From NCBI RefSeq assembly GCF_008369935.1, contig NZ_VTUZ01000023.1, positions 1 to 64,000 on the forward strand: a stretch of DNA of 64,000 bases, written 5' to 3'. The notes under the pieces were generated by a model that was given only the letters and a program-made list of their open reading frames with translations, searched no databases and was not told the DNA's origin. Both the position numbers and the translations under genes were made by a program. Shown here piece after piece: positions 54,567 through 63,145 of this stretch. This stretch comes from Paraburkholderia panacisoli (GTDB lineage Bacteria > Pseudomonadota > Gammaproteobacteria > Burkholderiales > Burkholderiaceae). Every line of letters begins with the position of its first letter. Positions within the stretch are counted from its first letter, which is position 1.

Positions 54567-55391
54567 TCAGCCCTGGACCGGCCCGGTCTTGAAATCGCGG
54601 TGCATCTGGTAGATCGTCTTGGCTCCCAGCCACTTGTCGAAAATCTGCTGAGATTCGCCCGATTTCTCCATTCCGTCCAGCGCGTTGTTGACCGCGTTGA
54701 GCAATGCGGGCTCGCCCTTCTTGATGCCGAGACCCCAATGCTCGAGACCGACCGGTGGCGACAGCGCCTCGACATGAACGTTAGTGCCGAGTTTGGCGGC
54801 GAAGCGGTGCATGATCGGCTCGGAGACCACAAAGCCATTGGCCTTGCCCTGCACCATGGCGAGGAACGCGGACGGCGCATCGTCATAACTCACGAGCTGC
54901 ACGCTCGGCATGACCTGACCCATGATCGCGATATTGCTGGAGCCTTTGATCGTACTGACCCGCTTGCCGTTGAGATCGTCCCTTACTTTGAACGGGCCGC
55001 CGCTTTTGACCGCGAGGACCTGCCTGGCGACGTAATACTGGTGGGTGAAGTCGAGCTGCCCGGCGCGTGCCGGCGAGTAGCCGAGCACCGCGGCGAGCAC
55101 GTCGATACGGCCTTGCAGCAGTTCGGGAACGCGCGCTTCCATCGACACCACCTGCAACACCGGCTTGACACCCAGTGCTTTCGCGACGCCCTTGCAGTAG
55201 TCCACGTCGTATCCGACTATGTCGCGCGATGCAGGGTCCTGGTATCCGAATGGCTCGAAATTAGCCAATACCCCGCACACCAGCGTTCCGCGCGCCTTGA
55301 TGTCCGCGAGCTGGTCGGCCCGTGCAGTACCCGCCAGCAGGACTAATGTAAGTCCAAGCAATCCTGCGGTAAGTTTATTAAGCGAGTTCAT
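54567..55391 (-). CDS. Amino-acid ABC transporter, periplasmic binding protein
   Basis: A 274-aa family 3 solute-binding protein. Residues 1-26 are a signal peptide ending ARA; the mature part starts DQLADIKARGTLVCGVLANF. The Arg in the SMEARVPELLQGRIDVLAAV region and GYDVDYCKGVAKALGVK are family hallmarks for alpha-carboxylate recognition. GGAGA precedes the ATG at 55391. It is first in the operon and divergent from a LysR gene 172 bases away. It presumably binds the amino acid metabolised by module 2. Confidence 0.92.
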   Translation of the reverse strand: MNSLNKLTAGLLGLTLVLLAGTARADQLADIKARGTLVCGVLANFEPFGYQDPASRDIVGYDVDYCKGVAKALGVKPVLQVVSMEARVPELLQGRIDVLAAVLGYSPARAGQLDFTHQYYVARQVLAVKSGGPFKVRDDLNGKRVSTIKGSSNIAIMGQVMPSVQLVSYDDAPSAFLAMVQGKANGFVVSEPIMHRFAAKLGTNVHVEALSPPVGLEHWGLGIKKGEPALLNAVNNALDGMEKSGESQQIFDKWLGAKTIYQMHRDFKTGPVQG

Positions 55392-55563
55392 GCAGTCTCC
55401 GTAGACAGGATGCTTCGAAACGCAACCGCGAGCGCCCTCAAGGTGCCCGGTCGGCATTGCGGGGGATTTGGAGAACGTATTCTTGGTGGAAACAAATCCA
55501 GAATAAAGAGATATTTGTGCATAATTCTTCATTCCAAAACGTGATGAATTCAGAGGTGACAGC

Positions 55564-56511
55564 GTGGCGCGTCAGTTCACTTTTCTGCAGCTCGAAGCAT
55601 TGGTTGCGATTGCGGACATGGGTTCGTTCGAGGCTGCCGGGCGCAAGCTCGGCAGCGTCCAGTCCGGTGTGTCGCGCCACGTTCGCGAACTGGAGAGTCA
55701 ATTCCCGAGGCCGCTGTTCGACCGCGCTTCGCGCTCGGCGCGGCTGACCGTCGACGGCCTCGAAGTGCTCTCGCAAGCGCGCACGATTCTTCAGCAACGC
55801 GACGTCTTGCTGAGCCAGTATGCGAGCGAGAAAGTACTGCGACGCTCGTTGAGGCTGGGGATGACCGAGCTTGCCGCGCTCACCTGGCTGCCTGCTTTCA
55901 TCGATGCGCTGCGATCTACCTACCCGCTGGTGGATGTCGAGCTGGAAGTGGGCGGCGTCGCTGCGGATCTTTACGAAAAGCTCAGGCTGGCGCGGCTGGA
56001 TCTGGCAATCTTGCCCGACACCCCTCGCTGGACGGACATGCTGAGATTTCCGCTCGCCACCGTGCGTAACGGCTGGTATTGCAGTCCCGCGTTCAAGCTG
56101 AAGCGGCGCAGGTTGGCCGTGTCGGAGCTTGGTCAGTTGACGCTGCTGTCCCAGGCCGCGGACTCGGCCGCCGGACATGTCATGAGCACATGGCTTGAGC
56201 GCAACGGCGTGCAACCGCGCAACATCATGACCTGCAACAGCTTTTCCGCGCTTGGCGGCATGGCGAGTGCCGGACTGGGTGTCGCCTGTCTGCCGAATGC
56301 GATTGCCGGCGAGCTCGTGACGCTCGGCAGGTTGCGGGAAATCCACGTGACGCCGGTGATGCCGCCGGTGCGATATGTTGCCGTCGCGCGGCACGACGCA
56401 TTGACGCCTTTTCACCGCAGGGTCATCGCGCTCGCGCGTGCGACATGCGACTACGGGACGCGCTATCAGGATGCCGACGCGCGTGAACCGCTCGGCACAC
56501 AGGAGCGATAG
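55564..56511 (+). CDS. LysR-family regulator, module 2 (first of two)
   Basis: A 315-aa LysR protein. Helix-turn-helix: FTFLQLEALVAIADMGSFEA, then GRKLGSVQSGVSRHVRELES. Effector domain from about residue 90 (LRRSLRLGMTELAALTWLPA). GTG start with GAGG eight bases upstream. It is divergent from the ABC operon and is followed four bases later by a second, related LysR gene, an unusual tandem. Both share the TELAALTW/TELVALTWFPAF block, so they are sister regulators. Confidence 0.9.
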   Translation: MARQFTFLQLEALVAIADMGSFEAAGRKLGSVQSGVSRHVRELESQFPRPLFDRASRSARLTVDGLEVLSQARTILQQRDVLLSQYASEKVLRRSLRLGMTELAALTWLPAFIDALRSTYPLVDVELEVGGVAADLYEKLRLARLDLAILPDTPRWTDMLRFPLATVRNGWYCSPAFKLKRRRLAVSELGQLTLLSQAADSAAGHVMSTWLERNGVQPRNIMTCNSFSALGGMASAGLGVACLPNAIAGELVTLGRLREIHVTPVMPPVRYVAVARHDALTPFHRRVIALARATCDYGTRYQDADAREPLGTQER

Positions 56512-56515
56512 TGCG

Positions 56516-57409
56516 ATGCTGAGCGTAAAACAGATCGAAACGTTTTACTGGGTAGCGAAGCTCGGCACGGTACAGCGGGCAGCCGACAAGCTTCATATCA
56601 CCCAGTCTGCCGCGACCAAGCGCCTGCAGGATGTCGAGGCGAAGTCCGCGGCGCCTTTGTTCGAAAAGGAAGGAAAGAAAGCAAGGCTGTCCGCGAAAGG
56701 ACACGAGATGTTGACGCTGTGCGAGAGCTTGCTGGAAAGCATCGGGCGGCTACAGGCCTATCGGGAGGCTGACCGGCACATGGCCCGTGTGCTGCATATC
56801 GGACTGACGGAGCTCGTAGCGCTGACCTGGTTTCCGGCGTTTTTGAAGGAGATGCACGAACTTTATCCGAATCTCATTCTGCGACCCTACGTCGATATGT
56901 CCGGACCGCTGCAAGAGCAGGTGATCGACGGACGCCTCGACCTGGCGATCCTGCCCGAGCCGGAGCTACCCGCATTCGTCACTCGGATAGCGCTAGGCAG
57001 CGCCGATTTCGCCTGGTTCTGCCGCCCCGGCCAGTTCGACAGCCAGCGCACGGTGTCGCTGCGCGAACTGGGCGCAGTCCCCGTGATCGAGCAGATCCCC
57101 CTCTCCATCGTGACTATCCTGAGTTCGAGGGCCTTCGAGAGCGCGGGTGTCGATCCCGAGCGTATTTGCGGCGGCAACAATGCCGTCGCGGTGGGCGGAC
57201 TGGTGGCGGCCGGCGTGGGCGTAAGCTTGCTGCCAGTCGATCTCTTCAGGCAGCAAATCCAGAACGGGTTGATGCAGATCGTGATGACTGAACCGGCCGT
57301 ACCGGCGGTTCGCTACGATGCAATTTTCCTGAAACAGTCACATTCCGCGTTAGGTCACATGGTCGCCGATGTTGCGCGGCGCTGCTGTAACTTCAGTTCA
57401 GGCGTTTAA
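56516..57409 (+). CDS. LysR-family regulator, module 2 (second of two)
   Basis: A 297-aa LysR protein. It starts MLSVKQIETFYWVAKLGTVQ, resembling the QIETFYWVA start of the module 1 LysR at 12477. Helix-turn-helix continues AADKLHITQSAATKRLQDVE. Its AGGAG overlaps the end of the preceding gene, so the two are co-translated. ATG 56516 is chosen on that basis; the longer frame from 56438 overlaps the upstream gene. Two related regulators may respond to different ligands or form mixed oligomers. Confidence 0.9.
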   Translation: MLSVKQIETFYWVAKLGTVQRAADKLHITQSAATKRLQDVEAKSAAPLFEKEGKKARLSAKGHEMLTLCESLLESIGRLQAYREADRHMARVLHIGLTELVALTWFPAFLKEMHELYPNLILRPYVDMSGPLQEQVIDGRLDLAILPEPELPAFVTRIALGSADFAWFCRPGQFDSQRTVSLRELGAVPVIEQIPLSIVTILSSRAFESAGVDPERICGGNNAVAVGGLVAAGVGVSLLPVDLFRQQIQNGLMQIVMTEPAVPAVRYDAIFLKQSHSALGHMVADVARRCCNFSSGV

Positions 57410-57454
57410 CAACGGACAGAGCGTTAAGCGCAATCAGTTGCGTGCCACCGAAGC

Positions 57455-57676
57455 TCAGCTCCTCATAGGGGCTCCGTGTGACGCGAGCAGGGTCCTCGGA
57501 AACAGGCAGATGGGCGATTTCACATGCAAATTCTGATTGCCGCAGGGCATGCCATCGTAGTCGACTACTGTGTCATCCGATGTCTGTTGGTTTCGAGTGG
57601 GATGGCGCGATTGCGACTGTGTCGCGCAACCGCTTAGCACGATCGCGAACGCAAGAATTGTACAAAGTCGTTTCAT
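57455..57676 (-). CDS. Small lipoprotein
   Basis: A 73-aa protein with a lipoprotein signal: MKRLCTILAFAIVLSGCATQ, in which LSGC is the lipobox and Cys17 the lipidation site. The mature part is short, polar and has three further cysteines (MPC, PIC). The start at 57676 lacks a strong ribosome binding site; the frame extends to 57754 but only this start gives a sensible leader. Probably an outer-membrane or periplasmic small lipoprotein; role unknown. Confidence 0.6.
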   Translation of the reverse strand: MKRLCTILAFAIVLSGCATQSQSRHPTRNQQTSDDTVVDYDGMPCGNQNLHVKSPICLFPRTLLASHGAPMRS

Positions 57677-58167
57677 GTTATGTCTTATCGCGGTTGGTTG
57701 CACGAGCCGCTGCGCGTCGAATGCGACAACGCCGGTAGCGGCAATCGTATGCACGTGCGTGAAGGGAAAACGAGGCGCCGCAAAGAACGAAGATGCTCGC
57801 TGCCCCGACAGACAACTGCAGACGCTTGCGATAGCGAATGTTCACGAGGGCTCTCGATGGTTGAAAAAACGTTTGGACTCCGACGGATGGCGACGACTTC
57901 CCTCAGTGCTGGAGAGGGTATTTTCGTGTTACGCGTCTGATTATGAGGTGGCGGGGAGATGTCATTTCGGACATCTTGGGAAGGCACGCGCAGAATGCGC
58001 CGTTGGCTGGTTGGCTGGTTGGCTGGCTGGCTGGCGGGCGGGCGGGCGGGCGGACGGACGGCGGACGGAAGGCGGACGGGGCGCGGGCGCGCCATCTTGC
58101 GCGGATCAGTAACGGAACTCTGCGAGAAAGGATGCCGCGCGATTGCGCGGAACAGCGACTTAGGGCG
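57677..58167. other. Intergenic region with simple repeats
   Basis: No supported gene. The right part is dominated by the tetranucleotide tract described at 58003-58081. Frames through the left part show no family. Confidence 0.45.
58003..58081. repeat. Compound tetranucleotide tract (GTTG/GGCT, GGCG, GGAC)
   Basis: Three GTTGGCTG octamers pass into GGCT repeats, then four GGCG units, then GGAC and GGCGGAC units. The unit slides by single substitutions, typical of slippage. It lies 87 bases from the end of the sensor kinase gene. Confidence 0.9.
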
Positions 58168-59562
58168 TCACGCCGTAACGGAAGGAAAGTAAAGCGTGAA
58201 GGTCGTCAAGCCAGCGCGGCTCACGACGTCGACTCGGCCACGATGCAACTCCATGATCGATCGCACGATGGCAAGGCCTAGCCCCATGTTTTTCGCCGAC
58301 CCTTGCCGCGCAGAATTGATTCGATAAAAGCGGTCGAAGATCTTGCCGATATGCTCCGGCGGGATGGCTTGGCCGGTGTTCGTGACTTCCACGGCCACGT
58401 ACTCGTCAGACCGGTAGGCGCGCAGCGCGATTTCCGATTCGGCGTCAGCATGCGCAAGCGCGTTCGATACCAGGTTGCTGAGGGCGCGACGAAGCATCGA
58501 CGGATCGGCGCGAACCTGGATTGCGCCGTCGAGGGCAAAATGGACGCTTTTGCTTTCGGCCACCGCGTCAAAGTACGAGGTCAGCCTTGCGAACTCTTGA
58601 TGGCAATCGAGTACGCCCAGCCTGAGCGGTTCCTTCGAGTGGTCCGCTCGCGCGAGGAACAGCATGGTTTCGATCATCCGTTGAAGGCGCTGGCATTCTT
58701 CGATGTTCGAGTCGATCAGCGCTTCGTATTCCTCGGTGGATCGCTTACGCGAAAGAGTGATTTCCGATGCGCTGATCATATTGGCGAGCGGAGTGCGCAT
58801 ATCGTGCGCCAGATCGGACGAGAACTGCGAGAGTCGCGCAAATGCACGCTGAAGCCGGTCGAGCATCCGGTTCACCGGACCCGCGATGTCATGGAGTTCG
58901 ACGGGACCGCCGCTTATATCGAGGCGCTCGCCAAGGTTGTGGGCTTCGATGCGCGAAATTCGCTGGCCGATTGTTTTGACCGGTGACAAGCCCCGCCTTG
59001 CGATGGCGTAGCCAAGTAAACCCATCACCGCGGAACCGCCGAGGAGCACGAGCCATACATCGCCCTGGTACTCGCGAAGCACGGAGTAGCGCGTCGCCGC
59101 TTCATGTGCGAGAAGCACGCGTATCGATTCACCTGAACGCAGCGTTTCGTCACCGAATATGCACCGGGACGGCCCGATGGACGGGGGAGAGCATGAATAA
59201 GGCTGCTTCTCTACGGGATTGCCTGGCCCAATCGACCGCAAGCGCTGGTCCCGCCGGTCCGAGTCGGCCAATACCCTTCCATGACCATCCAGTATGGCGA
59301 ATGAGATTGCGGGATGCGCGAGCAATTCCTCGCGAAACAGGTCGGTATTACCGCCGATCGCCTCCGCGGAGCCGTATCTGCGAGCTGCCGCCAGAAACTC
59401 GTCGAGCTTGATCGAAACCTCACTGTCGTCGCGGTGCATGAGTTGGCTCGACAGCGAATGATAGAGCAGGCCGCCGGCCATCGAGAGCACCAGTATGGCA
59501 ACGATAGTAAACGCGAGACTCAGACGCCTGAGCAGCGAGTACGCGCCGTCCGCGGCAGTCAT
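58168..59562 (-). CDS. Heavy-metal-type sensor histidine kinase (IrlS/CopS-like)
   Basis: A 464-aa membrane kinase. Helix 1 spans about 15-36, a periplasmic sensor 37-167, helix 2 about 169-188, then HAMP ([20 protein letters not shown]). The phosphorylated His253 is in [15 protein letters not shown]. The ATPase boxes include [24 protein letters not shown] and [14 protein letters not shown]. Its start overlaps the regulator's stop by four bases. The family answers to copper, zinc, cadmium or to low-pH/antimicrobial stress; the signal here is unknown. Confidence 0.92.
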   Translation of the reverse strand: MTAADGAYSLLRRLSLAFTIVAILVLSMAGGLLYHSLSSQLMHRDDSEVSIKLDEFLAAARRYGSAEAIGGNTDLFREELLAHPAISFAILDGHGRVLADSDRRDQRLRSIGPGNPVEKQPYSCSPPSIGPSRCIFGDETLRSGESIRVLLAHEAATRYSVLREYQGDVWLVLLGGSAVMGLLGYAIARRGLSPVKTIGQRISRIEAHNLGERLDISGGPVELHDIAGPVNRMLDRLQRAFARLSQFSSDLAHDMRTPLANMISASEITLSRKRSTEEYEALIDSNIEECQRLQRMIETMLFLARADHSKEPLRLGVLDCHQEFARLTSYFDAVAESKSVHFALDGAIQVRADPSMLRRALSNLVSNALAHADAESEIALRAYRSDEYVAVEVTNTGQAIPPEHIGKIFDRFYRINSARQGSAKNMGLGLAIVRSIMELHRGRVDVVSRAGLTTFTLYFPSVTA

Positions 59563-60230
59563 GCTCGCTCTTCCATCACATAGCCCATGCCACGGACCGT
59601 ATGGACTAGTTTCTTCTCGAATGGGCTATCGATCTTTGCGCGCAGACGTCTGACAGCTACTTCAACGACGTTCGTATCGCTGTCGAAGTTCATGTCCCAG
59701 ACCTGTGACGTAACGACTGCGCGCGTGACCACTTCACCCTGCCTCTCGGCGAGGAGTTTCACAAGCGTGAATTCCTGCGCGGTCAGGTCGATGCGGACAT
59801 TACCGCGCCGCACACGGCGCCTGAGGACGTCGATTTCCATATCGCCGACACGCAGCACAGGGTCGACCGATTGCGTGGGTCTGCGCAGCACCGCGCGAAT
59901 CCGCGCAAGAAACTCGGAGTAGACGAACGGCTTGGCCAGGTAATCGTCTGCCCCCGCTTCAAGTCCGGCGACTTTGTCTTCGACCGCATCGCGCGCCGTC
60001 AAGAGGAGCACCGGTGTGCGTTTTTGCGCTCGCAAGCGCCTGAGCACTTCGAACCCGTCGATGCCCGGGAGCATGACGTCGAGTACGATGAGATCGTAGT
60101 CTTCGTGGAGCGCGAGGAACAAACCGTCGTTGCCATCGTTAGAGACATCGACGATGAAGCTTGCCTCCATCAGGCCTTTGCGAAGGTACGAGGCCATCTT
60201 CGGTTCGTCTTCGACGATCAGGATACGCAT
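59559..60230 (-). CDS. OmpR-family response regulator (IrlR/CopR-like)
   Basis: A 223-aa regulator. Receiver domain 1-115 with acidic pocket EDE (7-9), phosphorylated Asp51 in [12 protein letters not shown] and the Lys in DDYLAKPF. A winged helix follows (about 125-223: [20 protein letters not shown] and [20 protein letters not shown]). The start [10 protein letters not shown] at 60230 is canonical. It is the first gene of the pair; a symmetric CATGAC-N6-GTCATG site lies 187 bases upstream. Likely target genes include the DUF4148 gene facing it. Confidence 0.93.
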   Translation of the reverse strand: MRILIVEDEPKMASYLRKGLMEASFIVDVSNDGNDGLFLALHEDYDLIVLDVMLPGIDGFEVLRRLRAQKRTPVLLLTARDAVEDKVAGLEAGADDYLAKPFVYSEFLARIRAVLRRPTQSVDPVLRVGDMEIDVLRRRVRRGNVRIDLTAQEFTLVKLLAERQGEVVTRAVVTSQVWDMNFDSDTNVVEVAVRRLRAKIDSPFEKKLVHTVRGMGYVMEERA

Positions 60231-60416
60231 GATGAAAACCCTTTCGCACAGCACGTGGTGCATTCAATGCGGACAGTACCTTGCGCTAATTGCGTCTGCG
60301 CAGCGGATCGCGTTGAGGCAGAGTCAATTGGGTTATTGGAACCGCCTCAGCAGTGCTCTTCGATACGGCGGACAGGTAATTATAAAAAAGACTTCCTTGC
60401 GTCAAGATGGACGGGA

Positions 60417-60434
60417 CATGACAAAAACGTCATG
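60417..60434. promoter_or_regulatory. Inverted repeat CATGAC-N6-GTCATG
   Basis: Perfect 6-base arms spaced by AAAAAC, lying between the response regulator and the divergent DUF4148 gene. Its geometry resembles sites bound by CopR/CzcR/IrlR-type regulators. Recognition by this regulator is inferred. Confidence 0.45.
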
Positions 60435-60679
60435 AATCGGGACACTTATCCGGTCATCGCTCAAGCGCAGTCGGCCTATTGCATGGATGCAAGGAACAAT
60501 TGGCGGCTCACTCCCAGCGTCCAGATTCGGACATGACGTCGATGTAATGTGAGCGTCAGGACCCGTCCACCTTCGCGATGCAAAATAGCTGTTGCTCACT
60601 CCCGTTGCGTCGAGGAGGGATCAGTGGTTTCGATCACTGATGGAAGCCGACCAAACCCATATTCATGAGGTAATTCACG

Positions 60680-60991
60680 ATGAAGTTGCATTTATATACT
60701 GCCCTAATTACTGGGCTGCTCGCACTCCCGACCGCTTCCTTCGCTCAGAACGCTAGCGTGTCAGTGACGCATGCGGACGTACAGGCGGACCTGATCAGGT
60801 TGGAGCAAGCCGGCTACCGGCCGAGCAAACTGCAGTATCCCGCTGATATCCAGACGGCAGAGGCCCGCCTCGACGCGCATGACGTGATGCCATCGAGCAA
60901 CACTGATACGGGTGGCGTGTCGAGTGACTCTTCGCAGGTGGGTGCGCCCATGACGATCGCGGGCGCCCACTCGATCTATTCCCATCACTGA
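60680..60991 (+). CDS. DUF4148 domain secreted protein
   Basis: A 103-aa exported protein. Residues 1-22 are a signal peptide ending SFA. The DUF4148 core is intact: VTHADVQADLIRLEQAGYRP and YPADIQTAEARLDAHD. The C-terminal part is Ser/Gly-rich and ends HSIYSHH. The ATG follows GAGG. The family is abundant in Burkholderia and often found near metal or stress genes, but its function is unknown. It is divergent from the two-component system and may be one of its targets. Confidence 0.88.
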   Translation: MKLHLYTALITGLLALPTASFAQNASVSVTHADVQADLIRLEQAGYRPSKLQYPADIQTAEARLDAHDVMPSSNTDTGGVSSDSSQVGAPMTIAGAHSIYSHH

Positions 60992-61300
60992 TACTGATCG
61001 TCAGTGCATTCGGTGACCATCACTCGGTTTGATCAAGCTATGCGTGAAGACACGAGCCGGTATGAGAACCAAGCTCAATTCGGCAATGCGCTTACCGGAA
61101 CTGTAAGCGCCGGAGAACGTACGTGCCTTTCGTGCACATCTGATGGTCGCGTCACCGGCGGCGATGTTGATCCAGTTGATAGCCATTCTTATAGCTGACG
61201 TAACGGCGCACTTCTTTGAGCTTGCCATATTCCGTCTAGCAGGAACCGGCGGGACCCCTCCTGCAGAGCAAGACACCGGAAGGCCGGCGTGCTGCTACGA
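60992..61300. other. Intergenic region, no supported gene
   Basis: A minus-strand frame (61001-61276) reads without stop but has no domain and no ribosome binding site, so it is not called. No clear terminator follows the DUF4148 gene. Confidence 0.4.
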
Positions 61301-61954
61301 TCACACGAAAGTGAAGATCTGCTCGCGCGGCAGGCGCGACTTCGGTAACCTGGCGTTGAAATCCTGGTCGCTGCGACGGCCGAAGGCCGCCAGCACGACG
61401 CTCGTAAGCCCACGTTCGCGCAGCCCGAGCTCGAGGTCCAGCGCGCGCGAATCGAAGCCTTCCATCGGCGTCGCGTCGATGCCGAGCACGGCCGCGCTGA
61501 CGAGCAATCCACCCAGCGCGAGATACACCTGCTTCTCCATCCACTGCGGCACGTCGCGCAATTCGTAGCGGTGCATGTCCACATACGAGCGGCGCGTCTT
61601 ATCCTGCATGCCCTTCGCTCCGTCGATCTGGAAGCGCCCGTCGTCGCCTTCCTGCTCGAGGACAGCATCGAGGTGGCCCGCATCCATATCCGTGCGCATG
61701 CACAGTGCGATCACGTGCGAGGCATTCACCACTTTCGGTTCGTTGTACGCGTAGGCGCCTTGCGTTGCCTTGGCCATGCGTGCGCGGCCTTCCGGCGTCG
61801 ACGCAACGACGAAGTGCCAAGGCTGGGAGTTGACCGACGAAGGACTGTAGTGAAGCGCGGCGAGCAACGCATCGACCGATGCTTGCGGCAACGAATGACC
61901 CGGCTCGAATGCTTTGACAGTGTGACGGGTTTGCACGGCGTCAATCAGATTCAT
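61301..61954 (-). CDS. Oxygen-insensitive nitroreductase (NfsB-like)
   Basis: A 217-aa FMN-dependent NAD(P)H nitroreductase of the NfsB group. The FMN-phosphate segment is QTRHTVKAF (Arg and His-Thr), and SPSSVNSQPWHFVV is the family motif near residue 37. The C-terminal TSVVLAAFGRRSDQDF carries the usual cofactor-contact arginine pair. It reduces nitroaromatics or quinones by two electrons. It is 56 bases downstream of the quinone-oxidoreductase-type gene on the same strand, suggesting a redox-detoxification operon controlled by the LysR gene at 63146. Confidence 0.9.
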   Translation of the reverse strand: MNLIDAVQTRHTVKAFEPGHSLPQASVDALLAALHYSPSSVNSQPWHFVVASTPEGRARMAKATQGAYAYNEPKVVNASHVIALCMRTDMDAGHLDAVLEQEGDDGRFQIDGAKGMQDKTRRSYVDMHRYELRDVPQWMEKQVYLALGGLLVSAAVLGIDATPMEGFDSRALDLELGLRERGLTSVVLAAFGRRSDQDFNARLPKSRLPREQIFTFV

Positions 61955-62010
61955 GGTGATATCTTCTTATGGAGATGACAGGTAATCAAAACAGAAAGCC
62001 AACCGACGAC

Positions 62011-63018
62011 TCAAAACCCTTCGAGAACGATCTTGCCGCGCGCGCGATTGCTCTCGATGAGCGCGTGCGCGCGCCGCAGGTTGTCGGCGTTGATCGCCCC
62101 TAAATGCGTGCCGAGTGTCGTACGCAGCGTGCCCGCATCGATCAGCGCGGCGATGCGCTCCAGGATCTCGTGCTGGCGGATCATATCCGGCGTCTCGAAC
62201 AAAGACCGCGTGAACATCAGTTCCCAGTGCAGCGAGATCGCCTTCAACTTGAGCGGCATCGCGTCGAGCGTTTTCGGATCGTCGATGACGCCGAGCCTGC
62301 CTTGTGGCGCGAGCACCTCGACGATCTGGGGATAGTGCGCCTCGGTATGTGTGAGGCTCGCGACATAGCGCACCTGCGCAACGCCGATCCGGCTCAGCTC
62401 TTCTTTCAGCGGGCGCGTGTGATCGATGACGTCGTGCGCCCCCAGATCACGAACCCATTCTTGCGTCTGCGGCCGTGATGCCGTGGCGATCACGCGCAGC
62501 TTCGTCAGTTGCCGCGCGAGCTGAGTGAGGATCGAGCCGACGCCGCCGGCCGCGCCGATGATCAGGAGCGCATCGCCGTCGCCCCCGCCCTCGGCGACGC
62601 AGAGGCGATCAAAGAGCAGTTCCCAGGCCGTGACTGAGGTGAGCGGCAACGCGGCGGCGTGCGCGTCATCGATCGTGGTGGGTTGATGACCGGCGATGCG
62701 CTCGTCGACCACGCCGTACTCGGCATAGGCGCCGGGGCGGGTGATGGAGCCCGCGTAAAACACGTCGTCGCCGACCTTGAACAGCGTGACGGCCGCGCCG
62801 ACGGCTTCGACCGTCCCGGCGGCGTCCCACCCAAGCAGGCGCGGCGAGTCGCCGAGCATCCCCGCACGGACCTTGGTGTCGACGGGGTTCACGGCGATGG
62901 CGCGAATCTTCACGAGCAGATCGTGCGGACCCGGCTCGGGCTTCGGCAATTCTGTTTCGTAGAGTGCGCGCGGATCTTCGATCGGCAGCCCGTGCTGGTC
63001 ATAAACGATGGCTTTCAT
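62011..63018 (-). CDS. Zinc-type alcohol dehydrogenase-like / quinone oxidoreductase family
   Basis: A 335-aa medium-chain reductase of the YogA/CcsB group (zinc-binding alcohol dehydrogenase family, zinc-independent by sequence). N-terminal GroES-like part: LGWDAAGTVEAVGAAVTLFK; nucleotide-binding part: LLIIGAAGGVGSILTQLARQ. The zinc ligands of true alcohol dehydrogenases are not visible. ATG 63018 is chosen because the family starts MKAIVYDQHG. It reduces quinones or enones with NADPH. It forms a pair with the nitroreductase gene and is divergent from a LysR gene 127 bases away. Confidence 0.9.
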   Translation of the reverse strand: MKAIVYDQHGLPIEDPRALYETELPKPEPGPHDLLVKIRAIAVNPVDTKVRAGMLGDSPRLLGWDAAGTVEAVGAAVTLFKVGDDVFYAGSITRPGAYAEYGVVDERIAGHQPTTIDDAHAAALPLTSVTAWELLFDRLCVAEGGGDGDALLIIGAAGGVGSILTQLARQLTKLRVIATASRPQTQEWVRDLGAHDVIDHTRPLKEELSRIGVAQVRYVASLTHTEAHYPQIVEVLAPQGRLGVIDDPKTLDAMPLKLKAISLHWELMFTRSLFETPDMIRQHEILERIAALIDAGTLRTTLGTHLGAINADNLRRAHALIESNRARGKIVLEGF

Positions 63019-63145
63019 CTGTGTTGCTGGCGTCCTGTTCGCGAATGAGCCGCTTTGGCGACTCGGAAATTGTTTTAATGATGCGTTGCACCTGCAGTTC
63101 GAAAAACGGGGAAAATCGGGTAATACTTTCACTACAGGAATGAAA

